DNA from: Clostridiales bacterium
Lineage (GTDB): Bacteria; Bacillota; Clostridia; Saccharofermentanales; Saccharofermentanaceae
Direction of reading: 5' to 3'
Length of the DNA stretch: 64,000 bases
NCBI GenBank assembly: GCA_017615755.1
Contig: JAFZZM010000063.1
Span: 124,001-188,000, forward strand
The notes under the pieces are model-generated. The model was not told where the DNA came from, ran no database searches, and was given only the letters and a program-made list of their open reading frames with translations. Within the stretch, counting starts at the first letter, position 1. Every line of letters begins with the position of its first letter. The position numbers and the translations under genes are program-made. Positions 24,855-34,346 of this stretch are shown one piece after another.

Positions 24855-26615
24855 TTACCCTTCCGAAACCAGATTCACAAACGATGCAACACCCATCTCG
24901 CCCAGATCCTGCTTTCCTTCTTCCGCATCGCGGCTTCGGACAGACATGGAGTGATTCTTCATTTCCTTCTCACCCACCACGATGATGTACGGCACCTTTT
25001 CCATTCTTGCCGCGCGGATCTTGTAGCCCAGTTTCTCATCCGACTCGTCAAGTTCTACACGTACATCTTTCTCACTCAGCTCCGCGGCCAAAGACTTGGC
25101 ATACTCCAGATACTTGTCCGATACCGGGAGGATCTTTGCCTGTACCGGTGACAGCCATACCGGGAATTTTCCTGCATAATGTTCGATCAGGATACCGAGG
25201 AAACGGTCGATACTGCCGAAGACTACACGGTGCAGCATGATTGGTCTGTGCTTCTCGCCATCCTGCCCGATATAGTCGAGATCAAATCTCTGCGGCAGCT
25301 GGAAATCCAACTGGATCGTGCCGCACTGCCACGTTCTTCCAATCGAATCCTTAATGTGGAAGTCCAGCTTCGGTCCGTAAAAAGCACCGTCGCCTTCGTT
25401 GATCGCGTATGGCTTTCCGACACCTTCCACCGCAGACTTAAGCGAGTTGATCGCCAGCTCCCATTCTTCATCACTGCCGATGGAATTCTCCGGTCTCGTG
25501 GACAGTTCGATCTCATACTTGAATCCGAATCTTTCGTAGAACTCATCGATCAATCGCATGACACCCTGGATCTCTGATTCCACCTGGTCTTCCCGCATAA
25601 AGATATGGGCATCATCCTGCGTGAAACATCTCGCCCTCATCAGACCATGAAGCGTACCGGACTTCTCCGCACGATGCACGATACCGAGTTCCCCGACACG
25701 CATCGGAAATTCCCTGTAGGAATGCTGCTTGGATTTATACACCAGCATGCCACCCGGGCAGTTCATCGGCTTGATCGCATAATCCATATCGTCCACACTC
25801 GTCGTATACATATTCTCTCTGTAGTGATCCCAGTGACCGGATTTTTCCCAGAGTGATCTCACCAGCATGATCGGCGTACTGATCTCCTGGTACCCTTCTC
25901 TTCTATGGATCTTTCTCCAATAGTCGATAAGGATGTTTTTCATCATGAGGCCCTTCGGGAAATAAAACGGAAGTCCCGGTCCCTCATCCATCAGTGCAAA
26001 AAGCTCTAGTTCTTTGCCCAGTTTTCTATGGTCTCTTGCACGCGCCTCCTCAAGCTGGTGCAGATACTCTTCCAGCATGGACGCCTTCGGGAAAGAGATT
26101 CCGTAGATTCTCGTGAGCATCGGATTATGCTCGTCACCGCGCCAGTACGCACCGGCTACCGAGAGCAGCTTGATCGCCTTGATATGGCTGATGTTCCCGA
26201 TGTGCGGTCCGGCGCAGAACTCCGCATAGTCGCCCTGCTTATAGAACGTAATGTGTGCATCGTCTGCCATCTCGCGGATCAGTTCCATCTTAAAGGACTC
26301 ATTCCTCTCCTCCATGTAGGCGTAGGCTTCTTCTTTACTAACTTCGTACACCTGAAGCGAAAGCGATTCTTTCACGATTTCTTTCATCTTCTCTTCTACT
26401 GCACGAAGATGTTCTTCGGAGAAAGGGAAACCGAAATCAAAGTCGTAGTAGAATCCGTTCTCGATCGCAGGGCCGATCGCACACTTCGCCTCCGGGTACA
26501 GACGTTTCACCGCCTGCGCCAGAACATGTGCACTCGTGTGCCAGAAAGCCTTCTTTCCCTCTTTGCTTTCAAATGCTGCTTCCAAAACCTGTTGATCATT
26601 TCTTAAAATCTTCAT
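24855..26615 (-). CDS. thrS: Threonyl-tRNA synthetase without TGS domain
   Basis: Charges tRNA-Thr. Start at ATG 26615 behind AAGGAGG gives 586 residues; upstream codons lie in the leader. It begins almost directly with the editing domain (HTSAHVLAQAVKRLYPE and CAGPHIGNISHI hold the zinc-like His/Cys set); the N-terminal TGS domain of full-length ThrRS is missing. Class II motifs follow: motif 2 region GELGIVHRAEKSGTLHGLMR with QDDAHIF, and motif 3 HRVVFGSIDRFLGILIEHY. The anticodon domain is at the end. Controlled by the T-box leader upstream. Confidence 0.95.
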   Translation of the reverse strand: MKILRNDQQVLEAAFESKEGKKAFWHTSAHVLAQAVKRLYPEAKCAIGPAIENGFYYDFDFGFPFSEEHLRAVEEKMKEIVKESLSLQVYEVSKEEAYAYMEERNESFKMELIREMADDAHITFYKQGDYAEFCAGPHIGNISHIKAIKLLSVAGAYWRGDEHNPMLTRIYGISFPKASMLEEYLHQLEEARARDHRKLGKELELFALMDEGPGLPFYFPKGLMMKNILIDYWRKIHRREGYQEISTPIMLVRSLWEKSGHWDHYRENMYTTSVDDMDYAIKPMNCPGGMLVYKSKQHSYREFPMRVGELGIVHRAEKSGTLHGLMRARCFTQDDAHIFMREDQVESEIQGVMRLIDEFYERFGFKYEIELSTRPENSIGSDEEWELAINSLKSAVEGVGKPYAINEGDGAFYGPKLDFHIKDSIGRTWQCGTIQLDFQLPQRFDLDYIGQDGEKHRPIMLHRVVFGSIDRFLGILIEHYAGKFPVWLSPVQAKILPVSDKYLEYAKSLAAELSEKDVRVELDESDEKLGYKIRAARMEKVPYIIVVGEKEMKNHSMSVRSRDAEEGKQDLGEMGVASFVNLVSEG

Positions 26616-26665
26616 AATGTGTTGCCTCCTTTTGCAATAAATCAATAGGTGTATATTCGCAACAA

Positions 26666-26922
26666 CATAAGAAAAGCACCCCAAAGACAAATTCGTCTTA
26701 AGGGTGCTATATGCACGGTTCCACCTTAACTTTTCACTTCAGATTCCAACAAATCCTAGCCTTTAACGCAGACATACGGTAACACTTACTAATCGTTTCA
26801 GCATTACAGCTCGGGAATGGTTTTCGTCCGCTATCCTCATAAGTGACTTCCACCACATGTCACTCTCTCTGGCTGATTCACCACGGACTACTCTTTTCCG
26901 TCAATGCTTTTCTTATGTTATT
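26666..26922 (-). promoter_or_regulatory. T-box riboswitch leader of thrS
   Basis: The T-box core AAGGTGGAACCGTG is at 26714-26727. It is followed by the terminator stem (26675-26708, AGCACCC with GGGGTGCT) and TTTTCTT. Stem I lies at the 5' end (AGAGAG bulge region and GGTGGAAG loop). A likely specifier triplet ACC, a Thr codon, is at 26778-26780 in GTTACCG. Uncharged tRNA-Thr would favour the antiterminator and read-through into thrS. Confidence 0.9.
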
Positions 26923-26928
26923 ACGCTG

Positions 26929-26958
26929 ATAGTAGCAAAGACATCAGGTCTTTGTCAA
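26929..26958 (-). promoter_or_regulatory. thrS promoter
   Basis: Consensus TTGACA (26953-26958), an 18-base spacer and TACTAT (26929-26934), placed just before the T-box leader. Confidence 0.8.
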
Positions 26959-26972
26959 GCCATAAAATCGGA

Positions 26973-27006
26973 CAAAAAAAGAAGGCGTGACCAAAGCCAC
27001 GCCTTC
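26973..27006 (-). terminator. Terminator after the SPFH gene
   Basis: GAAGGCGTGGC / GTCACGCCTTC stem (26981-27006) followed by seven T on the minus strand, 23 bases after the SPFH stop. Confidence 0.9.
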
Positions 27007-27029
27007 CCGATTGTTTTTGCTTAAGAGGA

Positions 27030-28355
27030 TCAAGCCTGAGGCTTACCGCACTCACCGCAGAACTTACCGGTGTTGCCTGTAGCGCCGCAAGAGCATGTCC
27101 AACCAGCGTTATCTGCCGGCTTCGGAGAACCACAGTTAGCACAGAACTTACCTGTGTTTCCAGCCTGACCGCATGTGCATGTCCACGTACCCGGATCAGC
27201 CGGCTTCGGGGAACCGCAGTTAGCGCAGAACTTACCCTGGTTATTTCCCTGACCGCAAGAGCATGTCCAGCCTGCTGCTGCAGGAGCTGCCTGCTGCTGC
27301 ATCTGCTGCTGTTGCTGCATCATCTGCTGCTGCTGGAGGAAAGCCATACCCTGGTTGCCCGGGTTCATTCCGCTGCCGCCGAAACCACCAACAAGGCCAA
27401 CACCCATCATAGCGTTGCCTGCGCCAGCCTGGTTGCCTGCAGCTGTCTTCATAGCATCAACAGAACCCTTAACCTGGTAACCGGCAGCCATGTTCGGGTT
27501 GTTACCAAACATGAGACCATCGTCCATAGCTTCGATTCTCTCTCTGGACTTTTCATCCGGAGTGATGGACATGATAGCTACTTTCTCAACGACCATACCA
27601 CGGCCCTGGAGCCATTCTTCGTCAAGAACTTCGTTCATGTACTTAGCCAGCTTAACCTGCTGCGACTGCAGACGGTTGTACTGAACTTCTTCTCCGCCGG
27701 CACCCATTCTGTTGAGTGCATCGCCGAGGTTCATGAGGAACTCAGCCTTAGCCTGACCAGGCTGGCCGTTCTTGCCCATCAGTTCGTCACGACGATAATC
27801 GCCTGCAACGTTACCGGCAATGTTCTTGAAGAATGTAACAGGATCTACGATCTTGAAAGAGAATGTACCATTCATGCGGATGTAGATACCACGATATGTC
27901 GGATCATCGTAAGGAAGCGGAGAAGCTGTGCCAAACTTGTTGTCTGTCATTTCCAGCATATTTACGAAGTAAACTCTCTGCTGTGTAAGAGCCTCACCAC
28001 CGGCCTTAATACGGCCCCAGATGTCAGCGCAGGATTTCTTAACGCCATCGAGGAATCCGCTTGTGCCGAAGCAAGAAGGAGCAGAAGATGTATCCCAAGT
28101 ATACATACCTGCCTCAGTTGTAAAATCTACTACACGACCATTGTCTACAAGGATCAGAGCGGTTCCTTCCGGAACAGCGATCTTAGATCCGTTAGAAATG
28201 ATTTCTGCGTCACCCTTGTTGCTGCCGTTACGTACAACCTTTGCACCACGACGGAGCAATACTTCCTGACCCAGGGAATCACATGTGAAGAACTCGAGGT
28301 ACTGATCTCTTAAGTTTCCACCAACAGCTTGAATTGCAGCCTTAATTAAGCCCAT
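27030..28355 (-). CDS. SPFH-domain protein with three C-terminal zinc ribbons
   Basis: 441 residues. The N-terminal 310 residues look like the SPFH/band-7 group annotated in bacteria as virion-core-like: LEFFTCDSLGQEVLLRRGAK, VPEGTALILVDNGRVVDF, and GIYIRMNGTFSFKIVDPVTF. No membrane helix is visible. A Gly/Met stretch and a Gln/Met-rich stretch (QQQQMMQQQQQMQQQ) link to three near-identical zinc ribbons, each CxCG-x(8)-FCxxCG, spaced about 33 residues. Downstream of a membrane-anchored zinc-ribbon gene by 29 bases, so probably co-expressed. A scaffold role at the membrane is inference. Confidence 0.88.
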   Translation of the reverse strand: MGLIKAAIQAVGGNLRDQYLEFFTCDSLGQEVLLRRGAKVVRNGSNKGDAEIISNGSKIAVPEGTALILVDNGRVVDFTTEAGMYTWDTSSAPSCFGTSGFLDGVKKSCADIWGRIKAGGEALTQQRVYFVNMLEMTDNKFGTASPLPYDDPTYRGIYIRMNGTFSFKIVDPVTFFKNIAGNVAGDYRRDELMGKNGQPGQAKAEFLMNLGDALNRMGAGGEEVQYNRLQSQQVKLAKYMNEVLDEEWLQGRGMVVEKVAIMSITPDEKSRERIEAMDDGLMFGNNPNMAAGYQVKGSVDAMKTAAGNQAGAGNAMMGVGLVGGFGGSGMNPGNQGMAFLQQQQMMQQQQQMQQQAAPAAAGWTCSCGQGNNQGKFCANCGSPKPADPGTWTCTCGQAGNTGKFCANCGSPKPADNAGWTCSCGATGNTGKFCGECGKPQA

Positions 28356-28384
28356 TTTAATCTCCTCCCAAACAAGAAAAATTT

Positions 28385-29218
28385 TTAAATCTCAAGCAAC
28401 TGATCCACAAGCCAGACTCGCATATCAACTGTCTTGATCGCCGTACCACAGAATTCGCATACATCCGTGCCCAGATGACGGACCGGTGCACCGCAATGCG
28501 GACAGTTAAATCCAACCCCTTTTGTGTCTTCCATTGCAAGCCTCGTAGCATCAAGTATATTGATTACTTTTACGTTGTATCTGGCCTGCGTCGGAGTCGC
28601 TCGATTGCCTGATATAAATTTACCATTTCTTTCCTGGTATTGCAAATATTGTAACGAATATTGGAAGGTAATTTCCACCGTTGAAGCGGTCCTTTTATAC
28701 TCGTTAATTCCCCCTTTGTGCACGCATACATCACGGTAAATCAGAGTTTTGCCTGTAGAACGTGCCGCACCTATGATCTGGTCAAGATTCTGGCACAAAG
28801 AACGGGTCACGCCGATGCCGCAAGAGCAGAGTTCACGCTCGATCCGATCAACGGTATCACCGTTGGTTCCCGATGTCATTTCTGTCTGCAGCTGCAGGCT
28901 TTTTACGAGTACCGCCTGTGCCGCACTCTGCATCTCCGAAACATTCAGATCCGGATAATCTTTTGCAATACGCGGAATCAAAGTCAGGGACAGATCCGAC
29001 ACGGATTTCGGCGGTGCCTGCACCACACTGCGCATATTCAGATCTTCCGGTCCGACCTTACCCTGGCGGATCTCATCTTTCACACCTTGTGTGATCATGC
29101 CGAGAAGAGAATTTCTCCAGGCGCGTCTCGCCTTTCTCACTCCTCCGATCACACCCAGCGCAGCAAATAAACCCACTACCGCTACGATCGCCCATTTCAA
29201 TGAAAACCATGCCGGCAT
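28385..29218 (-). CDS. Membrane-anchored zinc-ribbon protein (possible Tim44-like domain)
   Basis: 277 residues: one N-terminal helix (WAIVAVVGLFAALGVIGGV), a basic patch, a middle domain with LTLIPRIAKDYPDLNVSEMQ and SLQLQTEM that resembles Tim44-like domains, and a C-terminal zinc ribbon CPHCGAP-x(8)-CEFCG. Probably a partner of the SPFH protein next door, which ends in the same kind of ribbons. The Tim44 comparison is weak; the zinc ribbon and membrane helix are clear. Confidence 0.75.
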   Translation of the reverse strand: MPAWFSLKWAIVAVVGLFAALGVIGGVRKARRAWRNSLLGMITQGVKDEIRQGKVGPEDLNMRSVVQAPPKSVSDLSLTLIPRIAKDYPDLNVSEMQSAAQAVLVKSLQLQTEMTSGTNGDTVDRIERELCSCGIGVTRSLCQNLDQIIGAARSTGKTLIYRDVCVHKGGINEYKRTASTVEITFQYSLQYLQYQERNGKFISGNRATPTQARYNVKVINILDATRLAMEDTKGVGFNCPHCGAPVRHLGTDVCEFCGTAIKTVDMRVWLVDQLLEI

Positions 29219-29261
29219 TTTCCTTCTCCCCCTTTGTCAGTATGTATTTTCCAAATCTCTC

Positions 29262-29957
29262 TTAATACTTATAAAGCACTTTCCGATCCATCGCGAGTAC
29301 CGGAATACCGCCCGGTGTCTTCTCTTTCCAGGATTCCGGAAGGACATTGTCCAGACCGGTCTGATAAACAAGCGGAATGCCTGTCAGTTCGGATGCTTCT
29401 TTCAGCACTTTCTCGCCTTCGATCAACTCTTCCTCTGTCGTATCTTCCAGAAGGTTGGAGTTGTTAATGAATCCGTTGATTGGAAGTCTTGCCGCTTCGG
29501 AGAGTTCCGATGCCATCTGGCGGATACTCTCCGCGTCCGAGGTAAACGGACGGAATGCATTGACGACCATATACACGCGATACTCGATGTTCTTGAAGCG
29601 GCTCAGCATAGCGCCGAGAACTCTTGCACCGAGGTCTTCACCGCCGATATCGAAAACCGAGACGGTATCCTCCTGGTCAAATGCAGAATACACCTCACCG
29701 GAAAGTGCCGGTACGTCAACGTTGGTGTTCGCGTACTCCGGTACGATCACGTGAATGCCTTCGGCTTCGAGGGCATCCTTTGCATCGGCCGACCGGTAAT
29801 AAGGATTCACGATATCCAGGTCCGCCAGCATCACTTTGGCAGAAGGATCGTCTTTTTTCAGTTTATGTGCAAAATGTACCGACACTTCAGACTTGCCGCT
29901 GCCATATGCACCGACAAACACATAAAGCCGTACTTTCTTGTTTGTATCTTCGCTCAT
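29262..29957 (-). CDS. MinD/ParA-like P-loop ATPase
   Basis: 231 residues. P-loop GAYGSGKSEVSVHFA at residue 16, then the ADLDIVNPYYRS switch region typical of the CobQ/MinD/ParA superfamily, and VFDIGGEDLGARVL as the second acidic motif. A later GLDNVLPESW segment fits the adenine side. No membrane-targeting tail is seen. Forty-three bases upstream of the membrane zinc-ribbon gene and likely in the same unit; specific cargo unknown. Confidence 0.82.
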   Translation of the reverse strand: MSEDTNKKVRLYVFVGAYGSGKSEVSVHFAHKLKKDDPSAKVMLADLDIVNPYYRSADAKDALEAEGIHVIVPEYANTNVDVPALSGEVYSAFDQEDTVSVFDIGGEDLGARVLGAMLSRFKNIEYRVYMVVNAFRPFTSDAESIRQMASELSEAARLPINGFINNSNLLEDTTEEELIEGEKVLKEASELTGIPLVYQTGLDNVLPESWKEKTPGGIPVLAMDRKVLYKY

Positions 29958-29980
29958 TTTGTTTCCTCGTTCAAAGAGAA

Positions 29981-30010
29981 TTCGGATGGCATGAGATCAC
30001 GCCATCCGAA
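29981..30010 (-). terminator. Hairpin between lipoprotein gene and ATPase gene
   Basis: Perfect 10-base stem TTCGGATGGC / GCCATCCGAA with a 10-base loop. The following minus-strand sequence TTCTCTTTG is only moderately T-rich, so this is a possible weak terminator or processing hairpin for the lipoprotein mRNA. Confidence 0.5.
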
Positions 30011-30090
30011 CATTAGCATACCATTTCTTATAGGAATTGACTACAAAAGAAAGATCCGAATAACCGTTTCTATCTTTCTGTTAAAGCGCA

Positions 30091-31773
30091 TCAGGCGCCC
30101 ATGAATACCTTGACGAAAATGTCATTTACACTCTCTCCGTTGATCGAAGCCTCGCATTCATCTGCTTCGAAGCTTAGATCCAGTCGCACATAGACATCTT
30201 CCTTCAAGTCCGCATCGACGACCTTGAGTATCTCATAGGCTTCCTTCTCACCGGATATGCGGTTCGTCGAGCAAGGCAGGAGACTGGTACCTGCTTTCAG
30301 CGTGATGGTTCCTTTTGTCTCGAGTGTCTCCGGATCGATCTGATCGACCTTCAGATCCTTCTTAAGACATGGGAAGATACGTCCATAGTAACTAGTGAAC
30401 GAAAGATGATCCTCATCGATAACCGGCTTACCCTTCTCATCGATGTGATAGACAGCTCTCGTACATTCGCGTCCGATAGCATATACTTCATCGAGGAGAA
30501 CTACCTGCTCCGGATTAAAGTTCTGACAAGGCGCCTGCAGCCACATTCCGACACCGCCCCTGTACTCCGCTTTCTTTCCAATGAGCTCATAGACCATGAT
30601 ACCCATGTTGTCATCTTCCCCAGCCGTCCAGATATAAAGGAAATTCTTTCCGTTCGTATGGACAAGCATCAGGTAATCTGCGATCTCATCACCGCCGAAA
30701 GCGGATGTATCCACCTTTGTTTCCTGGTCATCGACACGGATGGAGAAAGATCCGATCTCGTAGAACTGGTGTTGCACATCAATATCCACACAGATCGTCT
30801 CGGTTTTTCCGTCCCCGTCAAGATCCCAGTAGAAGTCCTTTTTCGGGGAGATGTGAAGTACATAGTTTTCCGGAATGGAATCGAAGTATTCTGGTTTAAA
30901 CACATCTTCGTTTCCGATGTATCCGATATGAGCCGGTGCACGCATGTATCTTCTGTAAATGCCGATATCGAAATAAACAGTGATACCGGAATAATCGATC
31001 GTAAACGGAACATCGTCCGAATTCAGGAAAGCAAGCACATCTTCTTCCTTGTATTTCTCCAGGTCAGACTCTGTCAGAGTATCCATGATGCTGTCTTTTG
31101 CAAGCTCAACAAAGCGTTTCTTATCCTTGACCACTTCGGAAAGAGTAATCTTTTTTCCTGTCGCTGTATCGTAGTTGATAAGGTTTTCAGAGGTCAGTTC
31201 TTTGCCGTCCTGCCGTTCTGACAGGTATGGAAAACAGACTGTAGTGATTCTTTCGTCCGCGCGGAGAACGACAGGAACAAAATCATCTACGACCTCGACT
31301 CCGCCCTTTTCCGTGCCGAATTTATTGATATACTCTGTCTTTTTTTCCTCGAGATACTCCGGGGAATACGTACAAAATGACCTACTGTCTGCTTCCACCG
31401 CAGCATTGAGTTTTTCCACGTTACTGCCGAAACAAGGATAACCGCAGTATCCTAAATAGTACTCGATGCTGTTAAAGGTTGAGTAGTCATCAGAAGACGG
31501 ATCCTTGGGCTGGAAAGCAAAGACCTTTTCCCGGAACAGCCACACAGAAAGATAGTCGATCTTCTTAAAGGCCGGCGCATCATAAGAGACTGCTTCTTTC
31601 GAAGTTTCTGTCGGTTCTTCGGATGTTTCCGATTCTTTTTCTGAAGTAGTCGTGATCGATTCGGAAGAAGGAGCCGTTGTTTCACTTTTAGAGGAAGTCT
31701 CGGAATCCTGCTTCGAACACGAACAGAAAAGCACTGACATCGCGAGTACAGTTGCTGCAACTGACTTTTTCAT
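30091..31773 (-). CDS. Secreted lipoprotein, function unknown
   Basis: 560 residues. Lipoprotein signal peptide MKKSVAATVLAMSVLFCSC with the acylated Cys near residue 19, then a 45-residue Ser/Thr/Glu linker. The mature domain contains ITLSEVVKDKKRFVELAKDS and repeated blocks such as YWDLDGDGKTETICVDID, which resembles an FG-GAP/calcium-type beta motif. RBS GAGG seven bases before ATG. I recognise no enzyme motif. Anchored on the outer face of the membrane; similar in layout to the lipoprotein at 56381. Confidence 0.8.
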   Translation of the reverse strand: MKKSVAATVLAMSVLFCSCSKQDSETSSKSETTAPSSESITTTSEKESETSEEPTETSKEAVSYDAPAFKKIDYLSVWLFREKVFAFQPKDPSSDDYSTFNSIEYYLGYCGYPCFGSNVEKLNAAVEADSRSFCTYSPEYLEEKKTEYINKFGTEKGGVEVVDDFVPVVLRADERITTVCFPYLSERQDGKELTSENLINYDTATGKKITLSEVVKDKKRFVELAKDSIMDTLTESDLEKYKEEDVLAFLNSDDVPFTIDYSGITVYFDIGIYRRYMRAPAHIGYIGNEDVFKPEYFDSIPENYVLHISPKKDFYWDLDGDGKTETICVDIDVQHQFYEIGSFSIRVDDQETKVDTSAFGGDEIADYLMLVHTNGKNFLYIWTAGEDDNMGIMVYELIGKKAEYRGGVGMWLQAPCQNFNPEQVVLLDEVYAIGRECTRAVYHIDEKGKPVIDEDHLSFTSYYGRIFPCLKKDLKVDQIDPETLETKGTITLKAGTSLLPCSTNRISGEKEAYEILKVVDADLKEDVYVRLDLSFEADECEASINGESVNDIFVKVFMGA

Positions 31774-31886
31774 AAATACACCTCATTCCACATGATTTTA
31801 CTGCCATTTGGAATTAAGTATATCAAGAACACCTTTTTCCTGCGTGACGTTTAAGTAATCTTCGCGCTGCCAAGTGCGCTTCTGCA

Positions 31887-34334
31887 TTATCGAAGTTCTG
31901 CTATCGTGACGCCGTCTTCGCCTTCTCCAAAAGTACCCAGGCGGTATGTTCTTACACGGCGGTCTTTCTTGAGGAACTGGTCCACTGCAGAGCGCAGCGC
32001 ACCGGTGCCCTTGCCGTGAACGATCCGGACGTTGGAGATGTTACTGAGTACGCAATCGTCAAGATAGCTGTCGAGAGCATGGATCGCCTCGTCGACCGTC
32101 ATACCCAGAAGCTGGATCTCAGTCGTCATGGTGGACTTTTTCTTCAGACGAAGATTGTCTGCACGTGACGTCGTCTTCTTTCTGGCTACATTTCTCGGCT
32201 GCGTCGCATTCTTCTTCACTTCATCCTTTTTCGGATAGCGAAGCGAATCCGCAGCGACCGTCAGTTTCAGCGGTCCCGAAGACAGGATGCAGTTGTTCTT
32301 GCTGTCCGGTCCCTTGATCACGATACCGGTAACATCGAGTGTCGGTGAATAATACAGGCCACCTTCACGGATCTTATCCGGTTTTTCTCCCGGAATCTCC
32401 TTCGGCTCTTCGTCACCATCGGTCTCGGCATCGATATCGGCAAGTCCTGCACGCAGGTTGTTGCGAATCGCACGGATCTTTCTCTCGGCATCGTGGGAGT
32501 TCTCCATCTTCTGGATCTCCTTGATCTCATCGAGGATCGAATCTGCTTTTTCCAGAACCTCTTCGAGCATCTCCTGTTTTTCTTCTCTGGCCTGGGCGAG
32601 TACTCTCTTTCTTTCTTTTTCGATCTGCATTCTCTGCTTATCGAGATCCTCGGACTGTCTCTTCACTTCGTCACGAAGATCGGCGATCTCTTTCTGGAGT
32701 TTCTCGCTCTCACGGTTATGGCGTTCTGCAGAAGAAAGAAGTTCTTCCACTTTCAGGCTTTCCTCAGAAAGGATGCTCTGTGCCGAGTCGATAATGTGAT
32801 GCGGCAAACCCAGTTTTCTTGAGATCACGAATGCATTACTGACACCCGGAAGACCGATCATGAGACGGTATGTCGGAGACAGCGTTTCGGTATCGAATTC
32901 ACAGCAGGCGTTCTCTACACCCTCCTGCTCTACCGCATAGGCTTTCAGTTCTTTATAATGCGTAGTGGCGACAGTAACGGCGCCCTTCTTTCGGCACTCG
33001 TCAAGAATAGCGATTGCCAGAGCCGCACCTTCGGACGGATCGGTTCCGCTTCCCAGTTCGTCGACAAGGACAAGCGTTGTCGGCTTGGTCAGTTTCAGGA
33101 TCTGAACAATGTTGGTCATGTGGGCGGAGAACGTCGACAGGCTCTGCTCGATGCTCTGCTCATCGCCGATATCCGCAAGTACTTTCGTAAATGTCGATAC
33201 TTCCGAGCCATCCAGACACGGAATGAAAAGTCCGGCCATCGCCATCAGGGAGATCAGGCCGCAAGTTTTTAAAGAAACGGTCTTACCACCGGTATTCGGG
33301 CCCGTGATCACGAGTGTTCGGTAATCGGTGCCCACGACGAAATTGATCGGCACGACACGGTCCTTATCGATCAAAGGATGACGTGCTTTTTTCAGGATAA
33401 TACGTCCCTCCTGGTTAAAGATCGGACGGATCGCTTCCATCTCCAGTGCATATTGCGCTTTCGCCTGCATAAAATCGATGTGGCCGATAAGCTCGATGTC
33501 CATCAGGATCGCGTCTTTACATATGCCGACTTTTCCGGTCAGGATGCCCAGGATACGGTTGATTTCTTCCTGTTCGGCCGCGGTCCATTCGCGGATCTTG
33601 TTGTTGAGTTCCACAACTGCCATCGGCTCGATGAATAATGTCTGTCCGGAAGCGGAGGTATCGTGTACGACACCCGGGATCTCTCCCTTTTTCTCGGGCT
33701 TTACCGGTACGCAGTAACGGCCGTCACGCATGGTGACCAGTTGATCCTGCAGAGCCTGCGGATTCTTACGGATCAGTCGGTCCAGGATCTCACGGATGCT
33801 GCTCTGCGCATCTCGGATCTGACGACGGATCGCGTAGAGTTCATTACTCGCGCGGTCGTTCATCTCGTTTTCGCCGTTAATCGCCATGGAGATCTCTTTC
33901 TCAAGTGAGTCCAGAGGTTCCAGACGCTTGAGTTCCTGCATCAGGAGATTGTCCTCCGGGTTATCCAAAGCTTTTGGTGTAACATTGTGGAGACGCTCGA
34001 CTGTTCGGAGGAATGAAGCAATGTGCAGAAGATGCTTCATGGTCAGTGTCGCGCCGGTGTCGGAAAACTTTACGGCATCGCGGATATCGTTGACTCCTCC
34101 AAGCGGGAGCGCGCCTTCTTTGACGAGGAACGCCAGGGCATCTTCGGTTTCTTTCTGCCAGACTTCCACCAGTTTCAGATCGGAAGTCGGTAATAAGCCA
34201 TAGCACAATTCACGCCCGTAGATGGTACGAGCGTGATTGACTAAGCGGTCGAGTATCTTGTCATACTCTAATATGGATAAGGATCGGCCACGGACAAGCT
34301 TTCTTTGGGCCTCTTCTTCAAATGTTGTATACAT
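31887..34334 (-). CDS. mutS2: MutS2 with Smr domain
   Basis: MutS-family ATPase/nuclease that in Firmicutes acts on recombination intermediates or collided ribosomes rather than mismatch repair. 815 residues. No mismatch-recognition domain I. The ATPase core shows Walker A TGPNTGGKTVSLKT, Walker B LVLVDELGSGTDPSEGAALA and the later VATTHYKELK. A long coiled coil (about 510-620) follows. The C-terminal Smr domain starts with LLGMTVDEAIHALDSYL and has HGKGTGALRSAV. Twelve bases after pfkA. Confidence 0.95.
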   Translation of the reverse strand: MYTTFEEEAQRKLVRGRSLSILEYDKILDRLVNHARTIYGRELCYGLLPTSDLKLVEVWQKETEDALAFLVKEGALPLGGVNDIRDAVKFSDTGATLTMKHLLHIASFLRTVERLHNVTPKALDNPEDNLLMQELKRLEPLDSLEKEISMAINGENEMNDRASNELYAIRRQIRDAQSSIREILDRLIRKNPQALQDQLVTMRDGRYCVPVKPEKKGEIPGVVHDTSASGQTLFIEPMAVVELNNKIREWTAAEQEEINRILGILTGKVGICKDAILMDIELIGHIDFMQAKAQYALEMEAIRPIFNQEGRIILKKARHPLIDKDRVVPINFVVGTDYRTLVITGPNTGGKTVSLKTCGLISLMAMAGLFIPCLDGSEVSTFTKVLADIGDEQSIEQSLSTFSAHMTNIVQILKLTKPTTLVLVDELGSGTDPSEGAALAIAILDECRKKGAVTVATTHYKELKAYAVEQEGVENACCEFDTETLSPTYRLMIGLPGVSNAFVISRKLGLPHHIIDSAQSILSEESLKVEELLSSAERHNRESEKLQKEIADLRDEVKRQSEDLDKQRMQIEKERKRVLAQAREEKQEMLEEVLEKADSILDEIKEIQKMENSHDAERKIRAIRNNLRAGLADIDAETDGDEEPKEIPGEKPDKIREGGLYYSPTLDVTGIVIKGPDSKNNCILSSGPLKLTVAADSLRYPKKDEVKKNATQPRNVARKKTTSRADNLRLKKKSTMTTEIQLLGMTVDEAIHALDSYLDDCVLSNISNVRIVHGKGTGALRSAVDQFLKKDRRVRTYRLGTFGEGEDGVTIAELR

Positions 34335-34346
34335 ACTTTCCTTTTC

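Noticed and set aside
30705..30899. Short plus-strand frames inside the lipoprotein gene
   Set aside because: Antisense shadows of a gene with a clear signal peptide and ribosome site.
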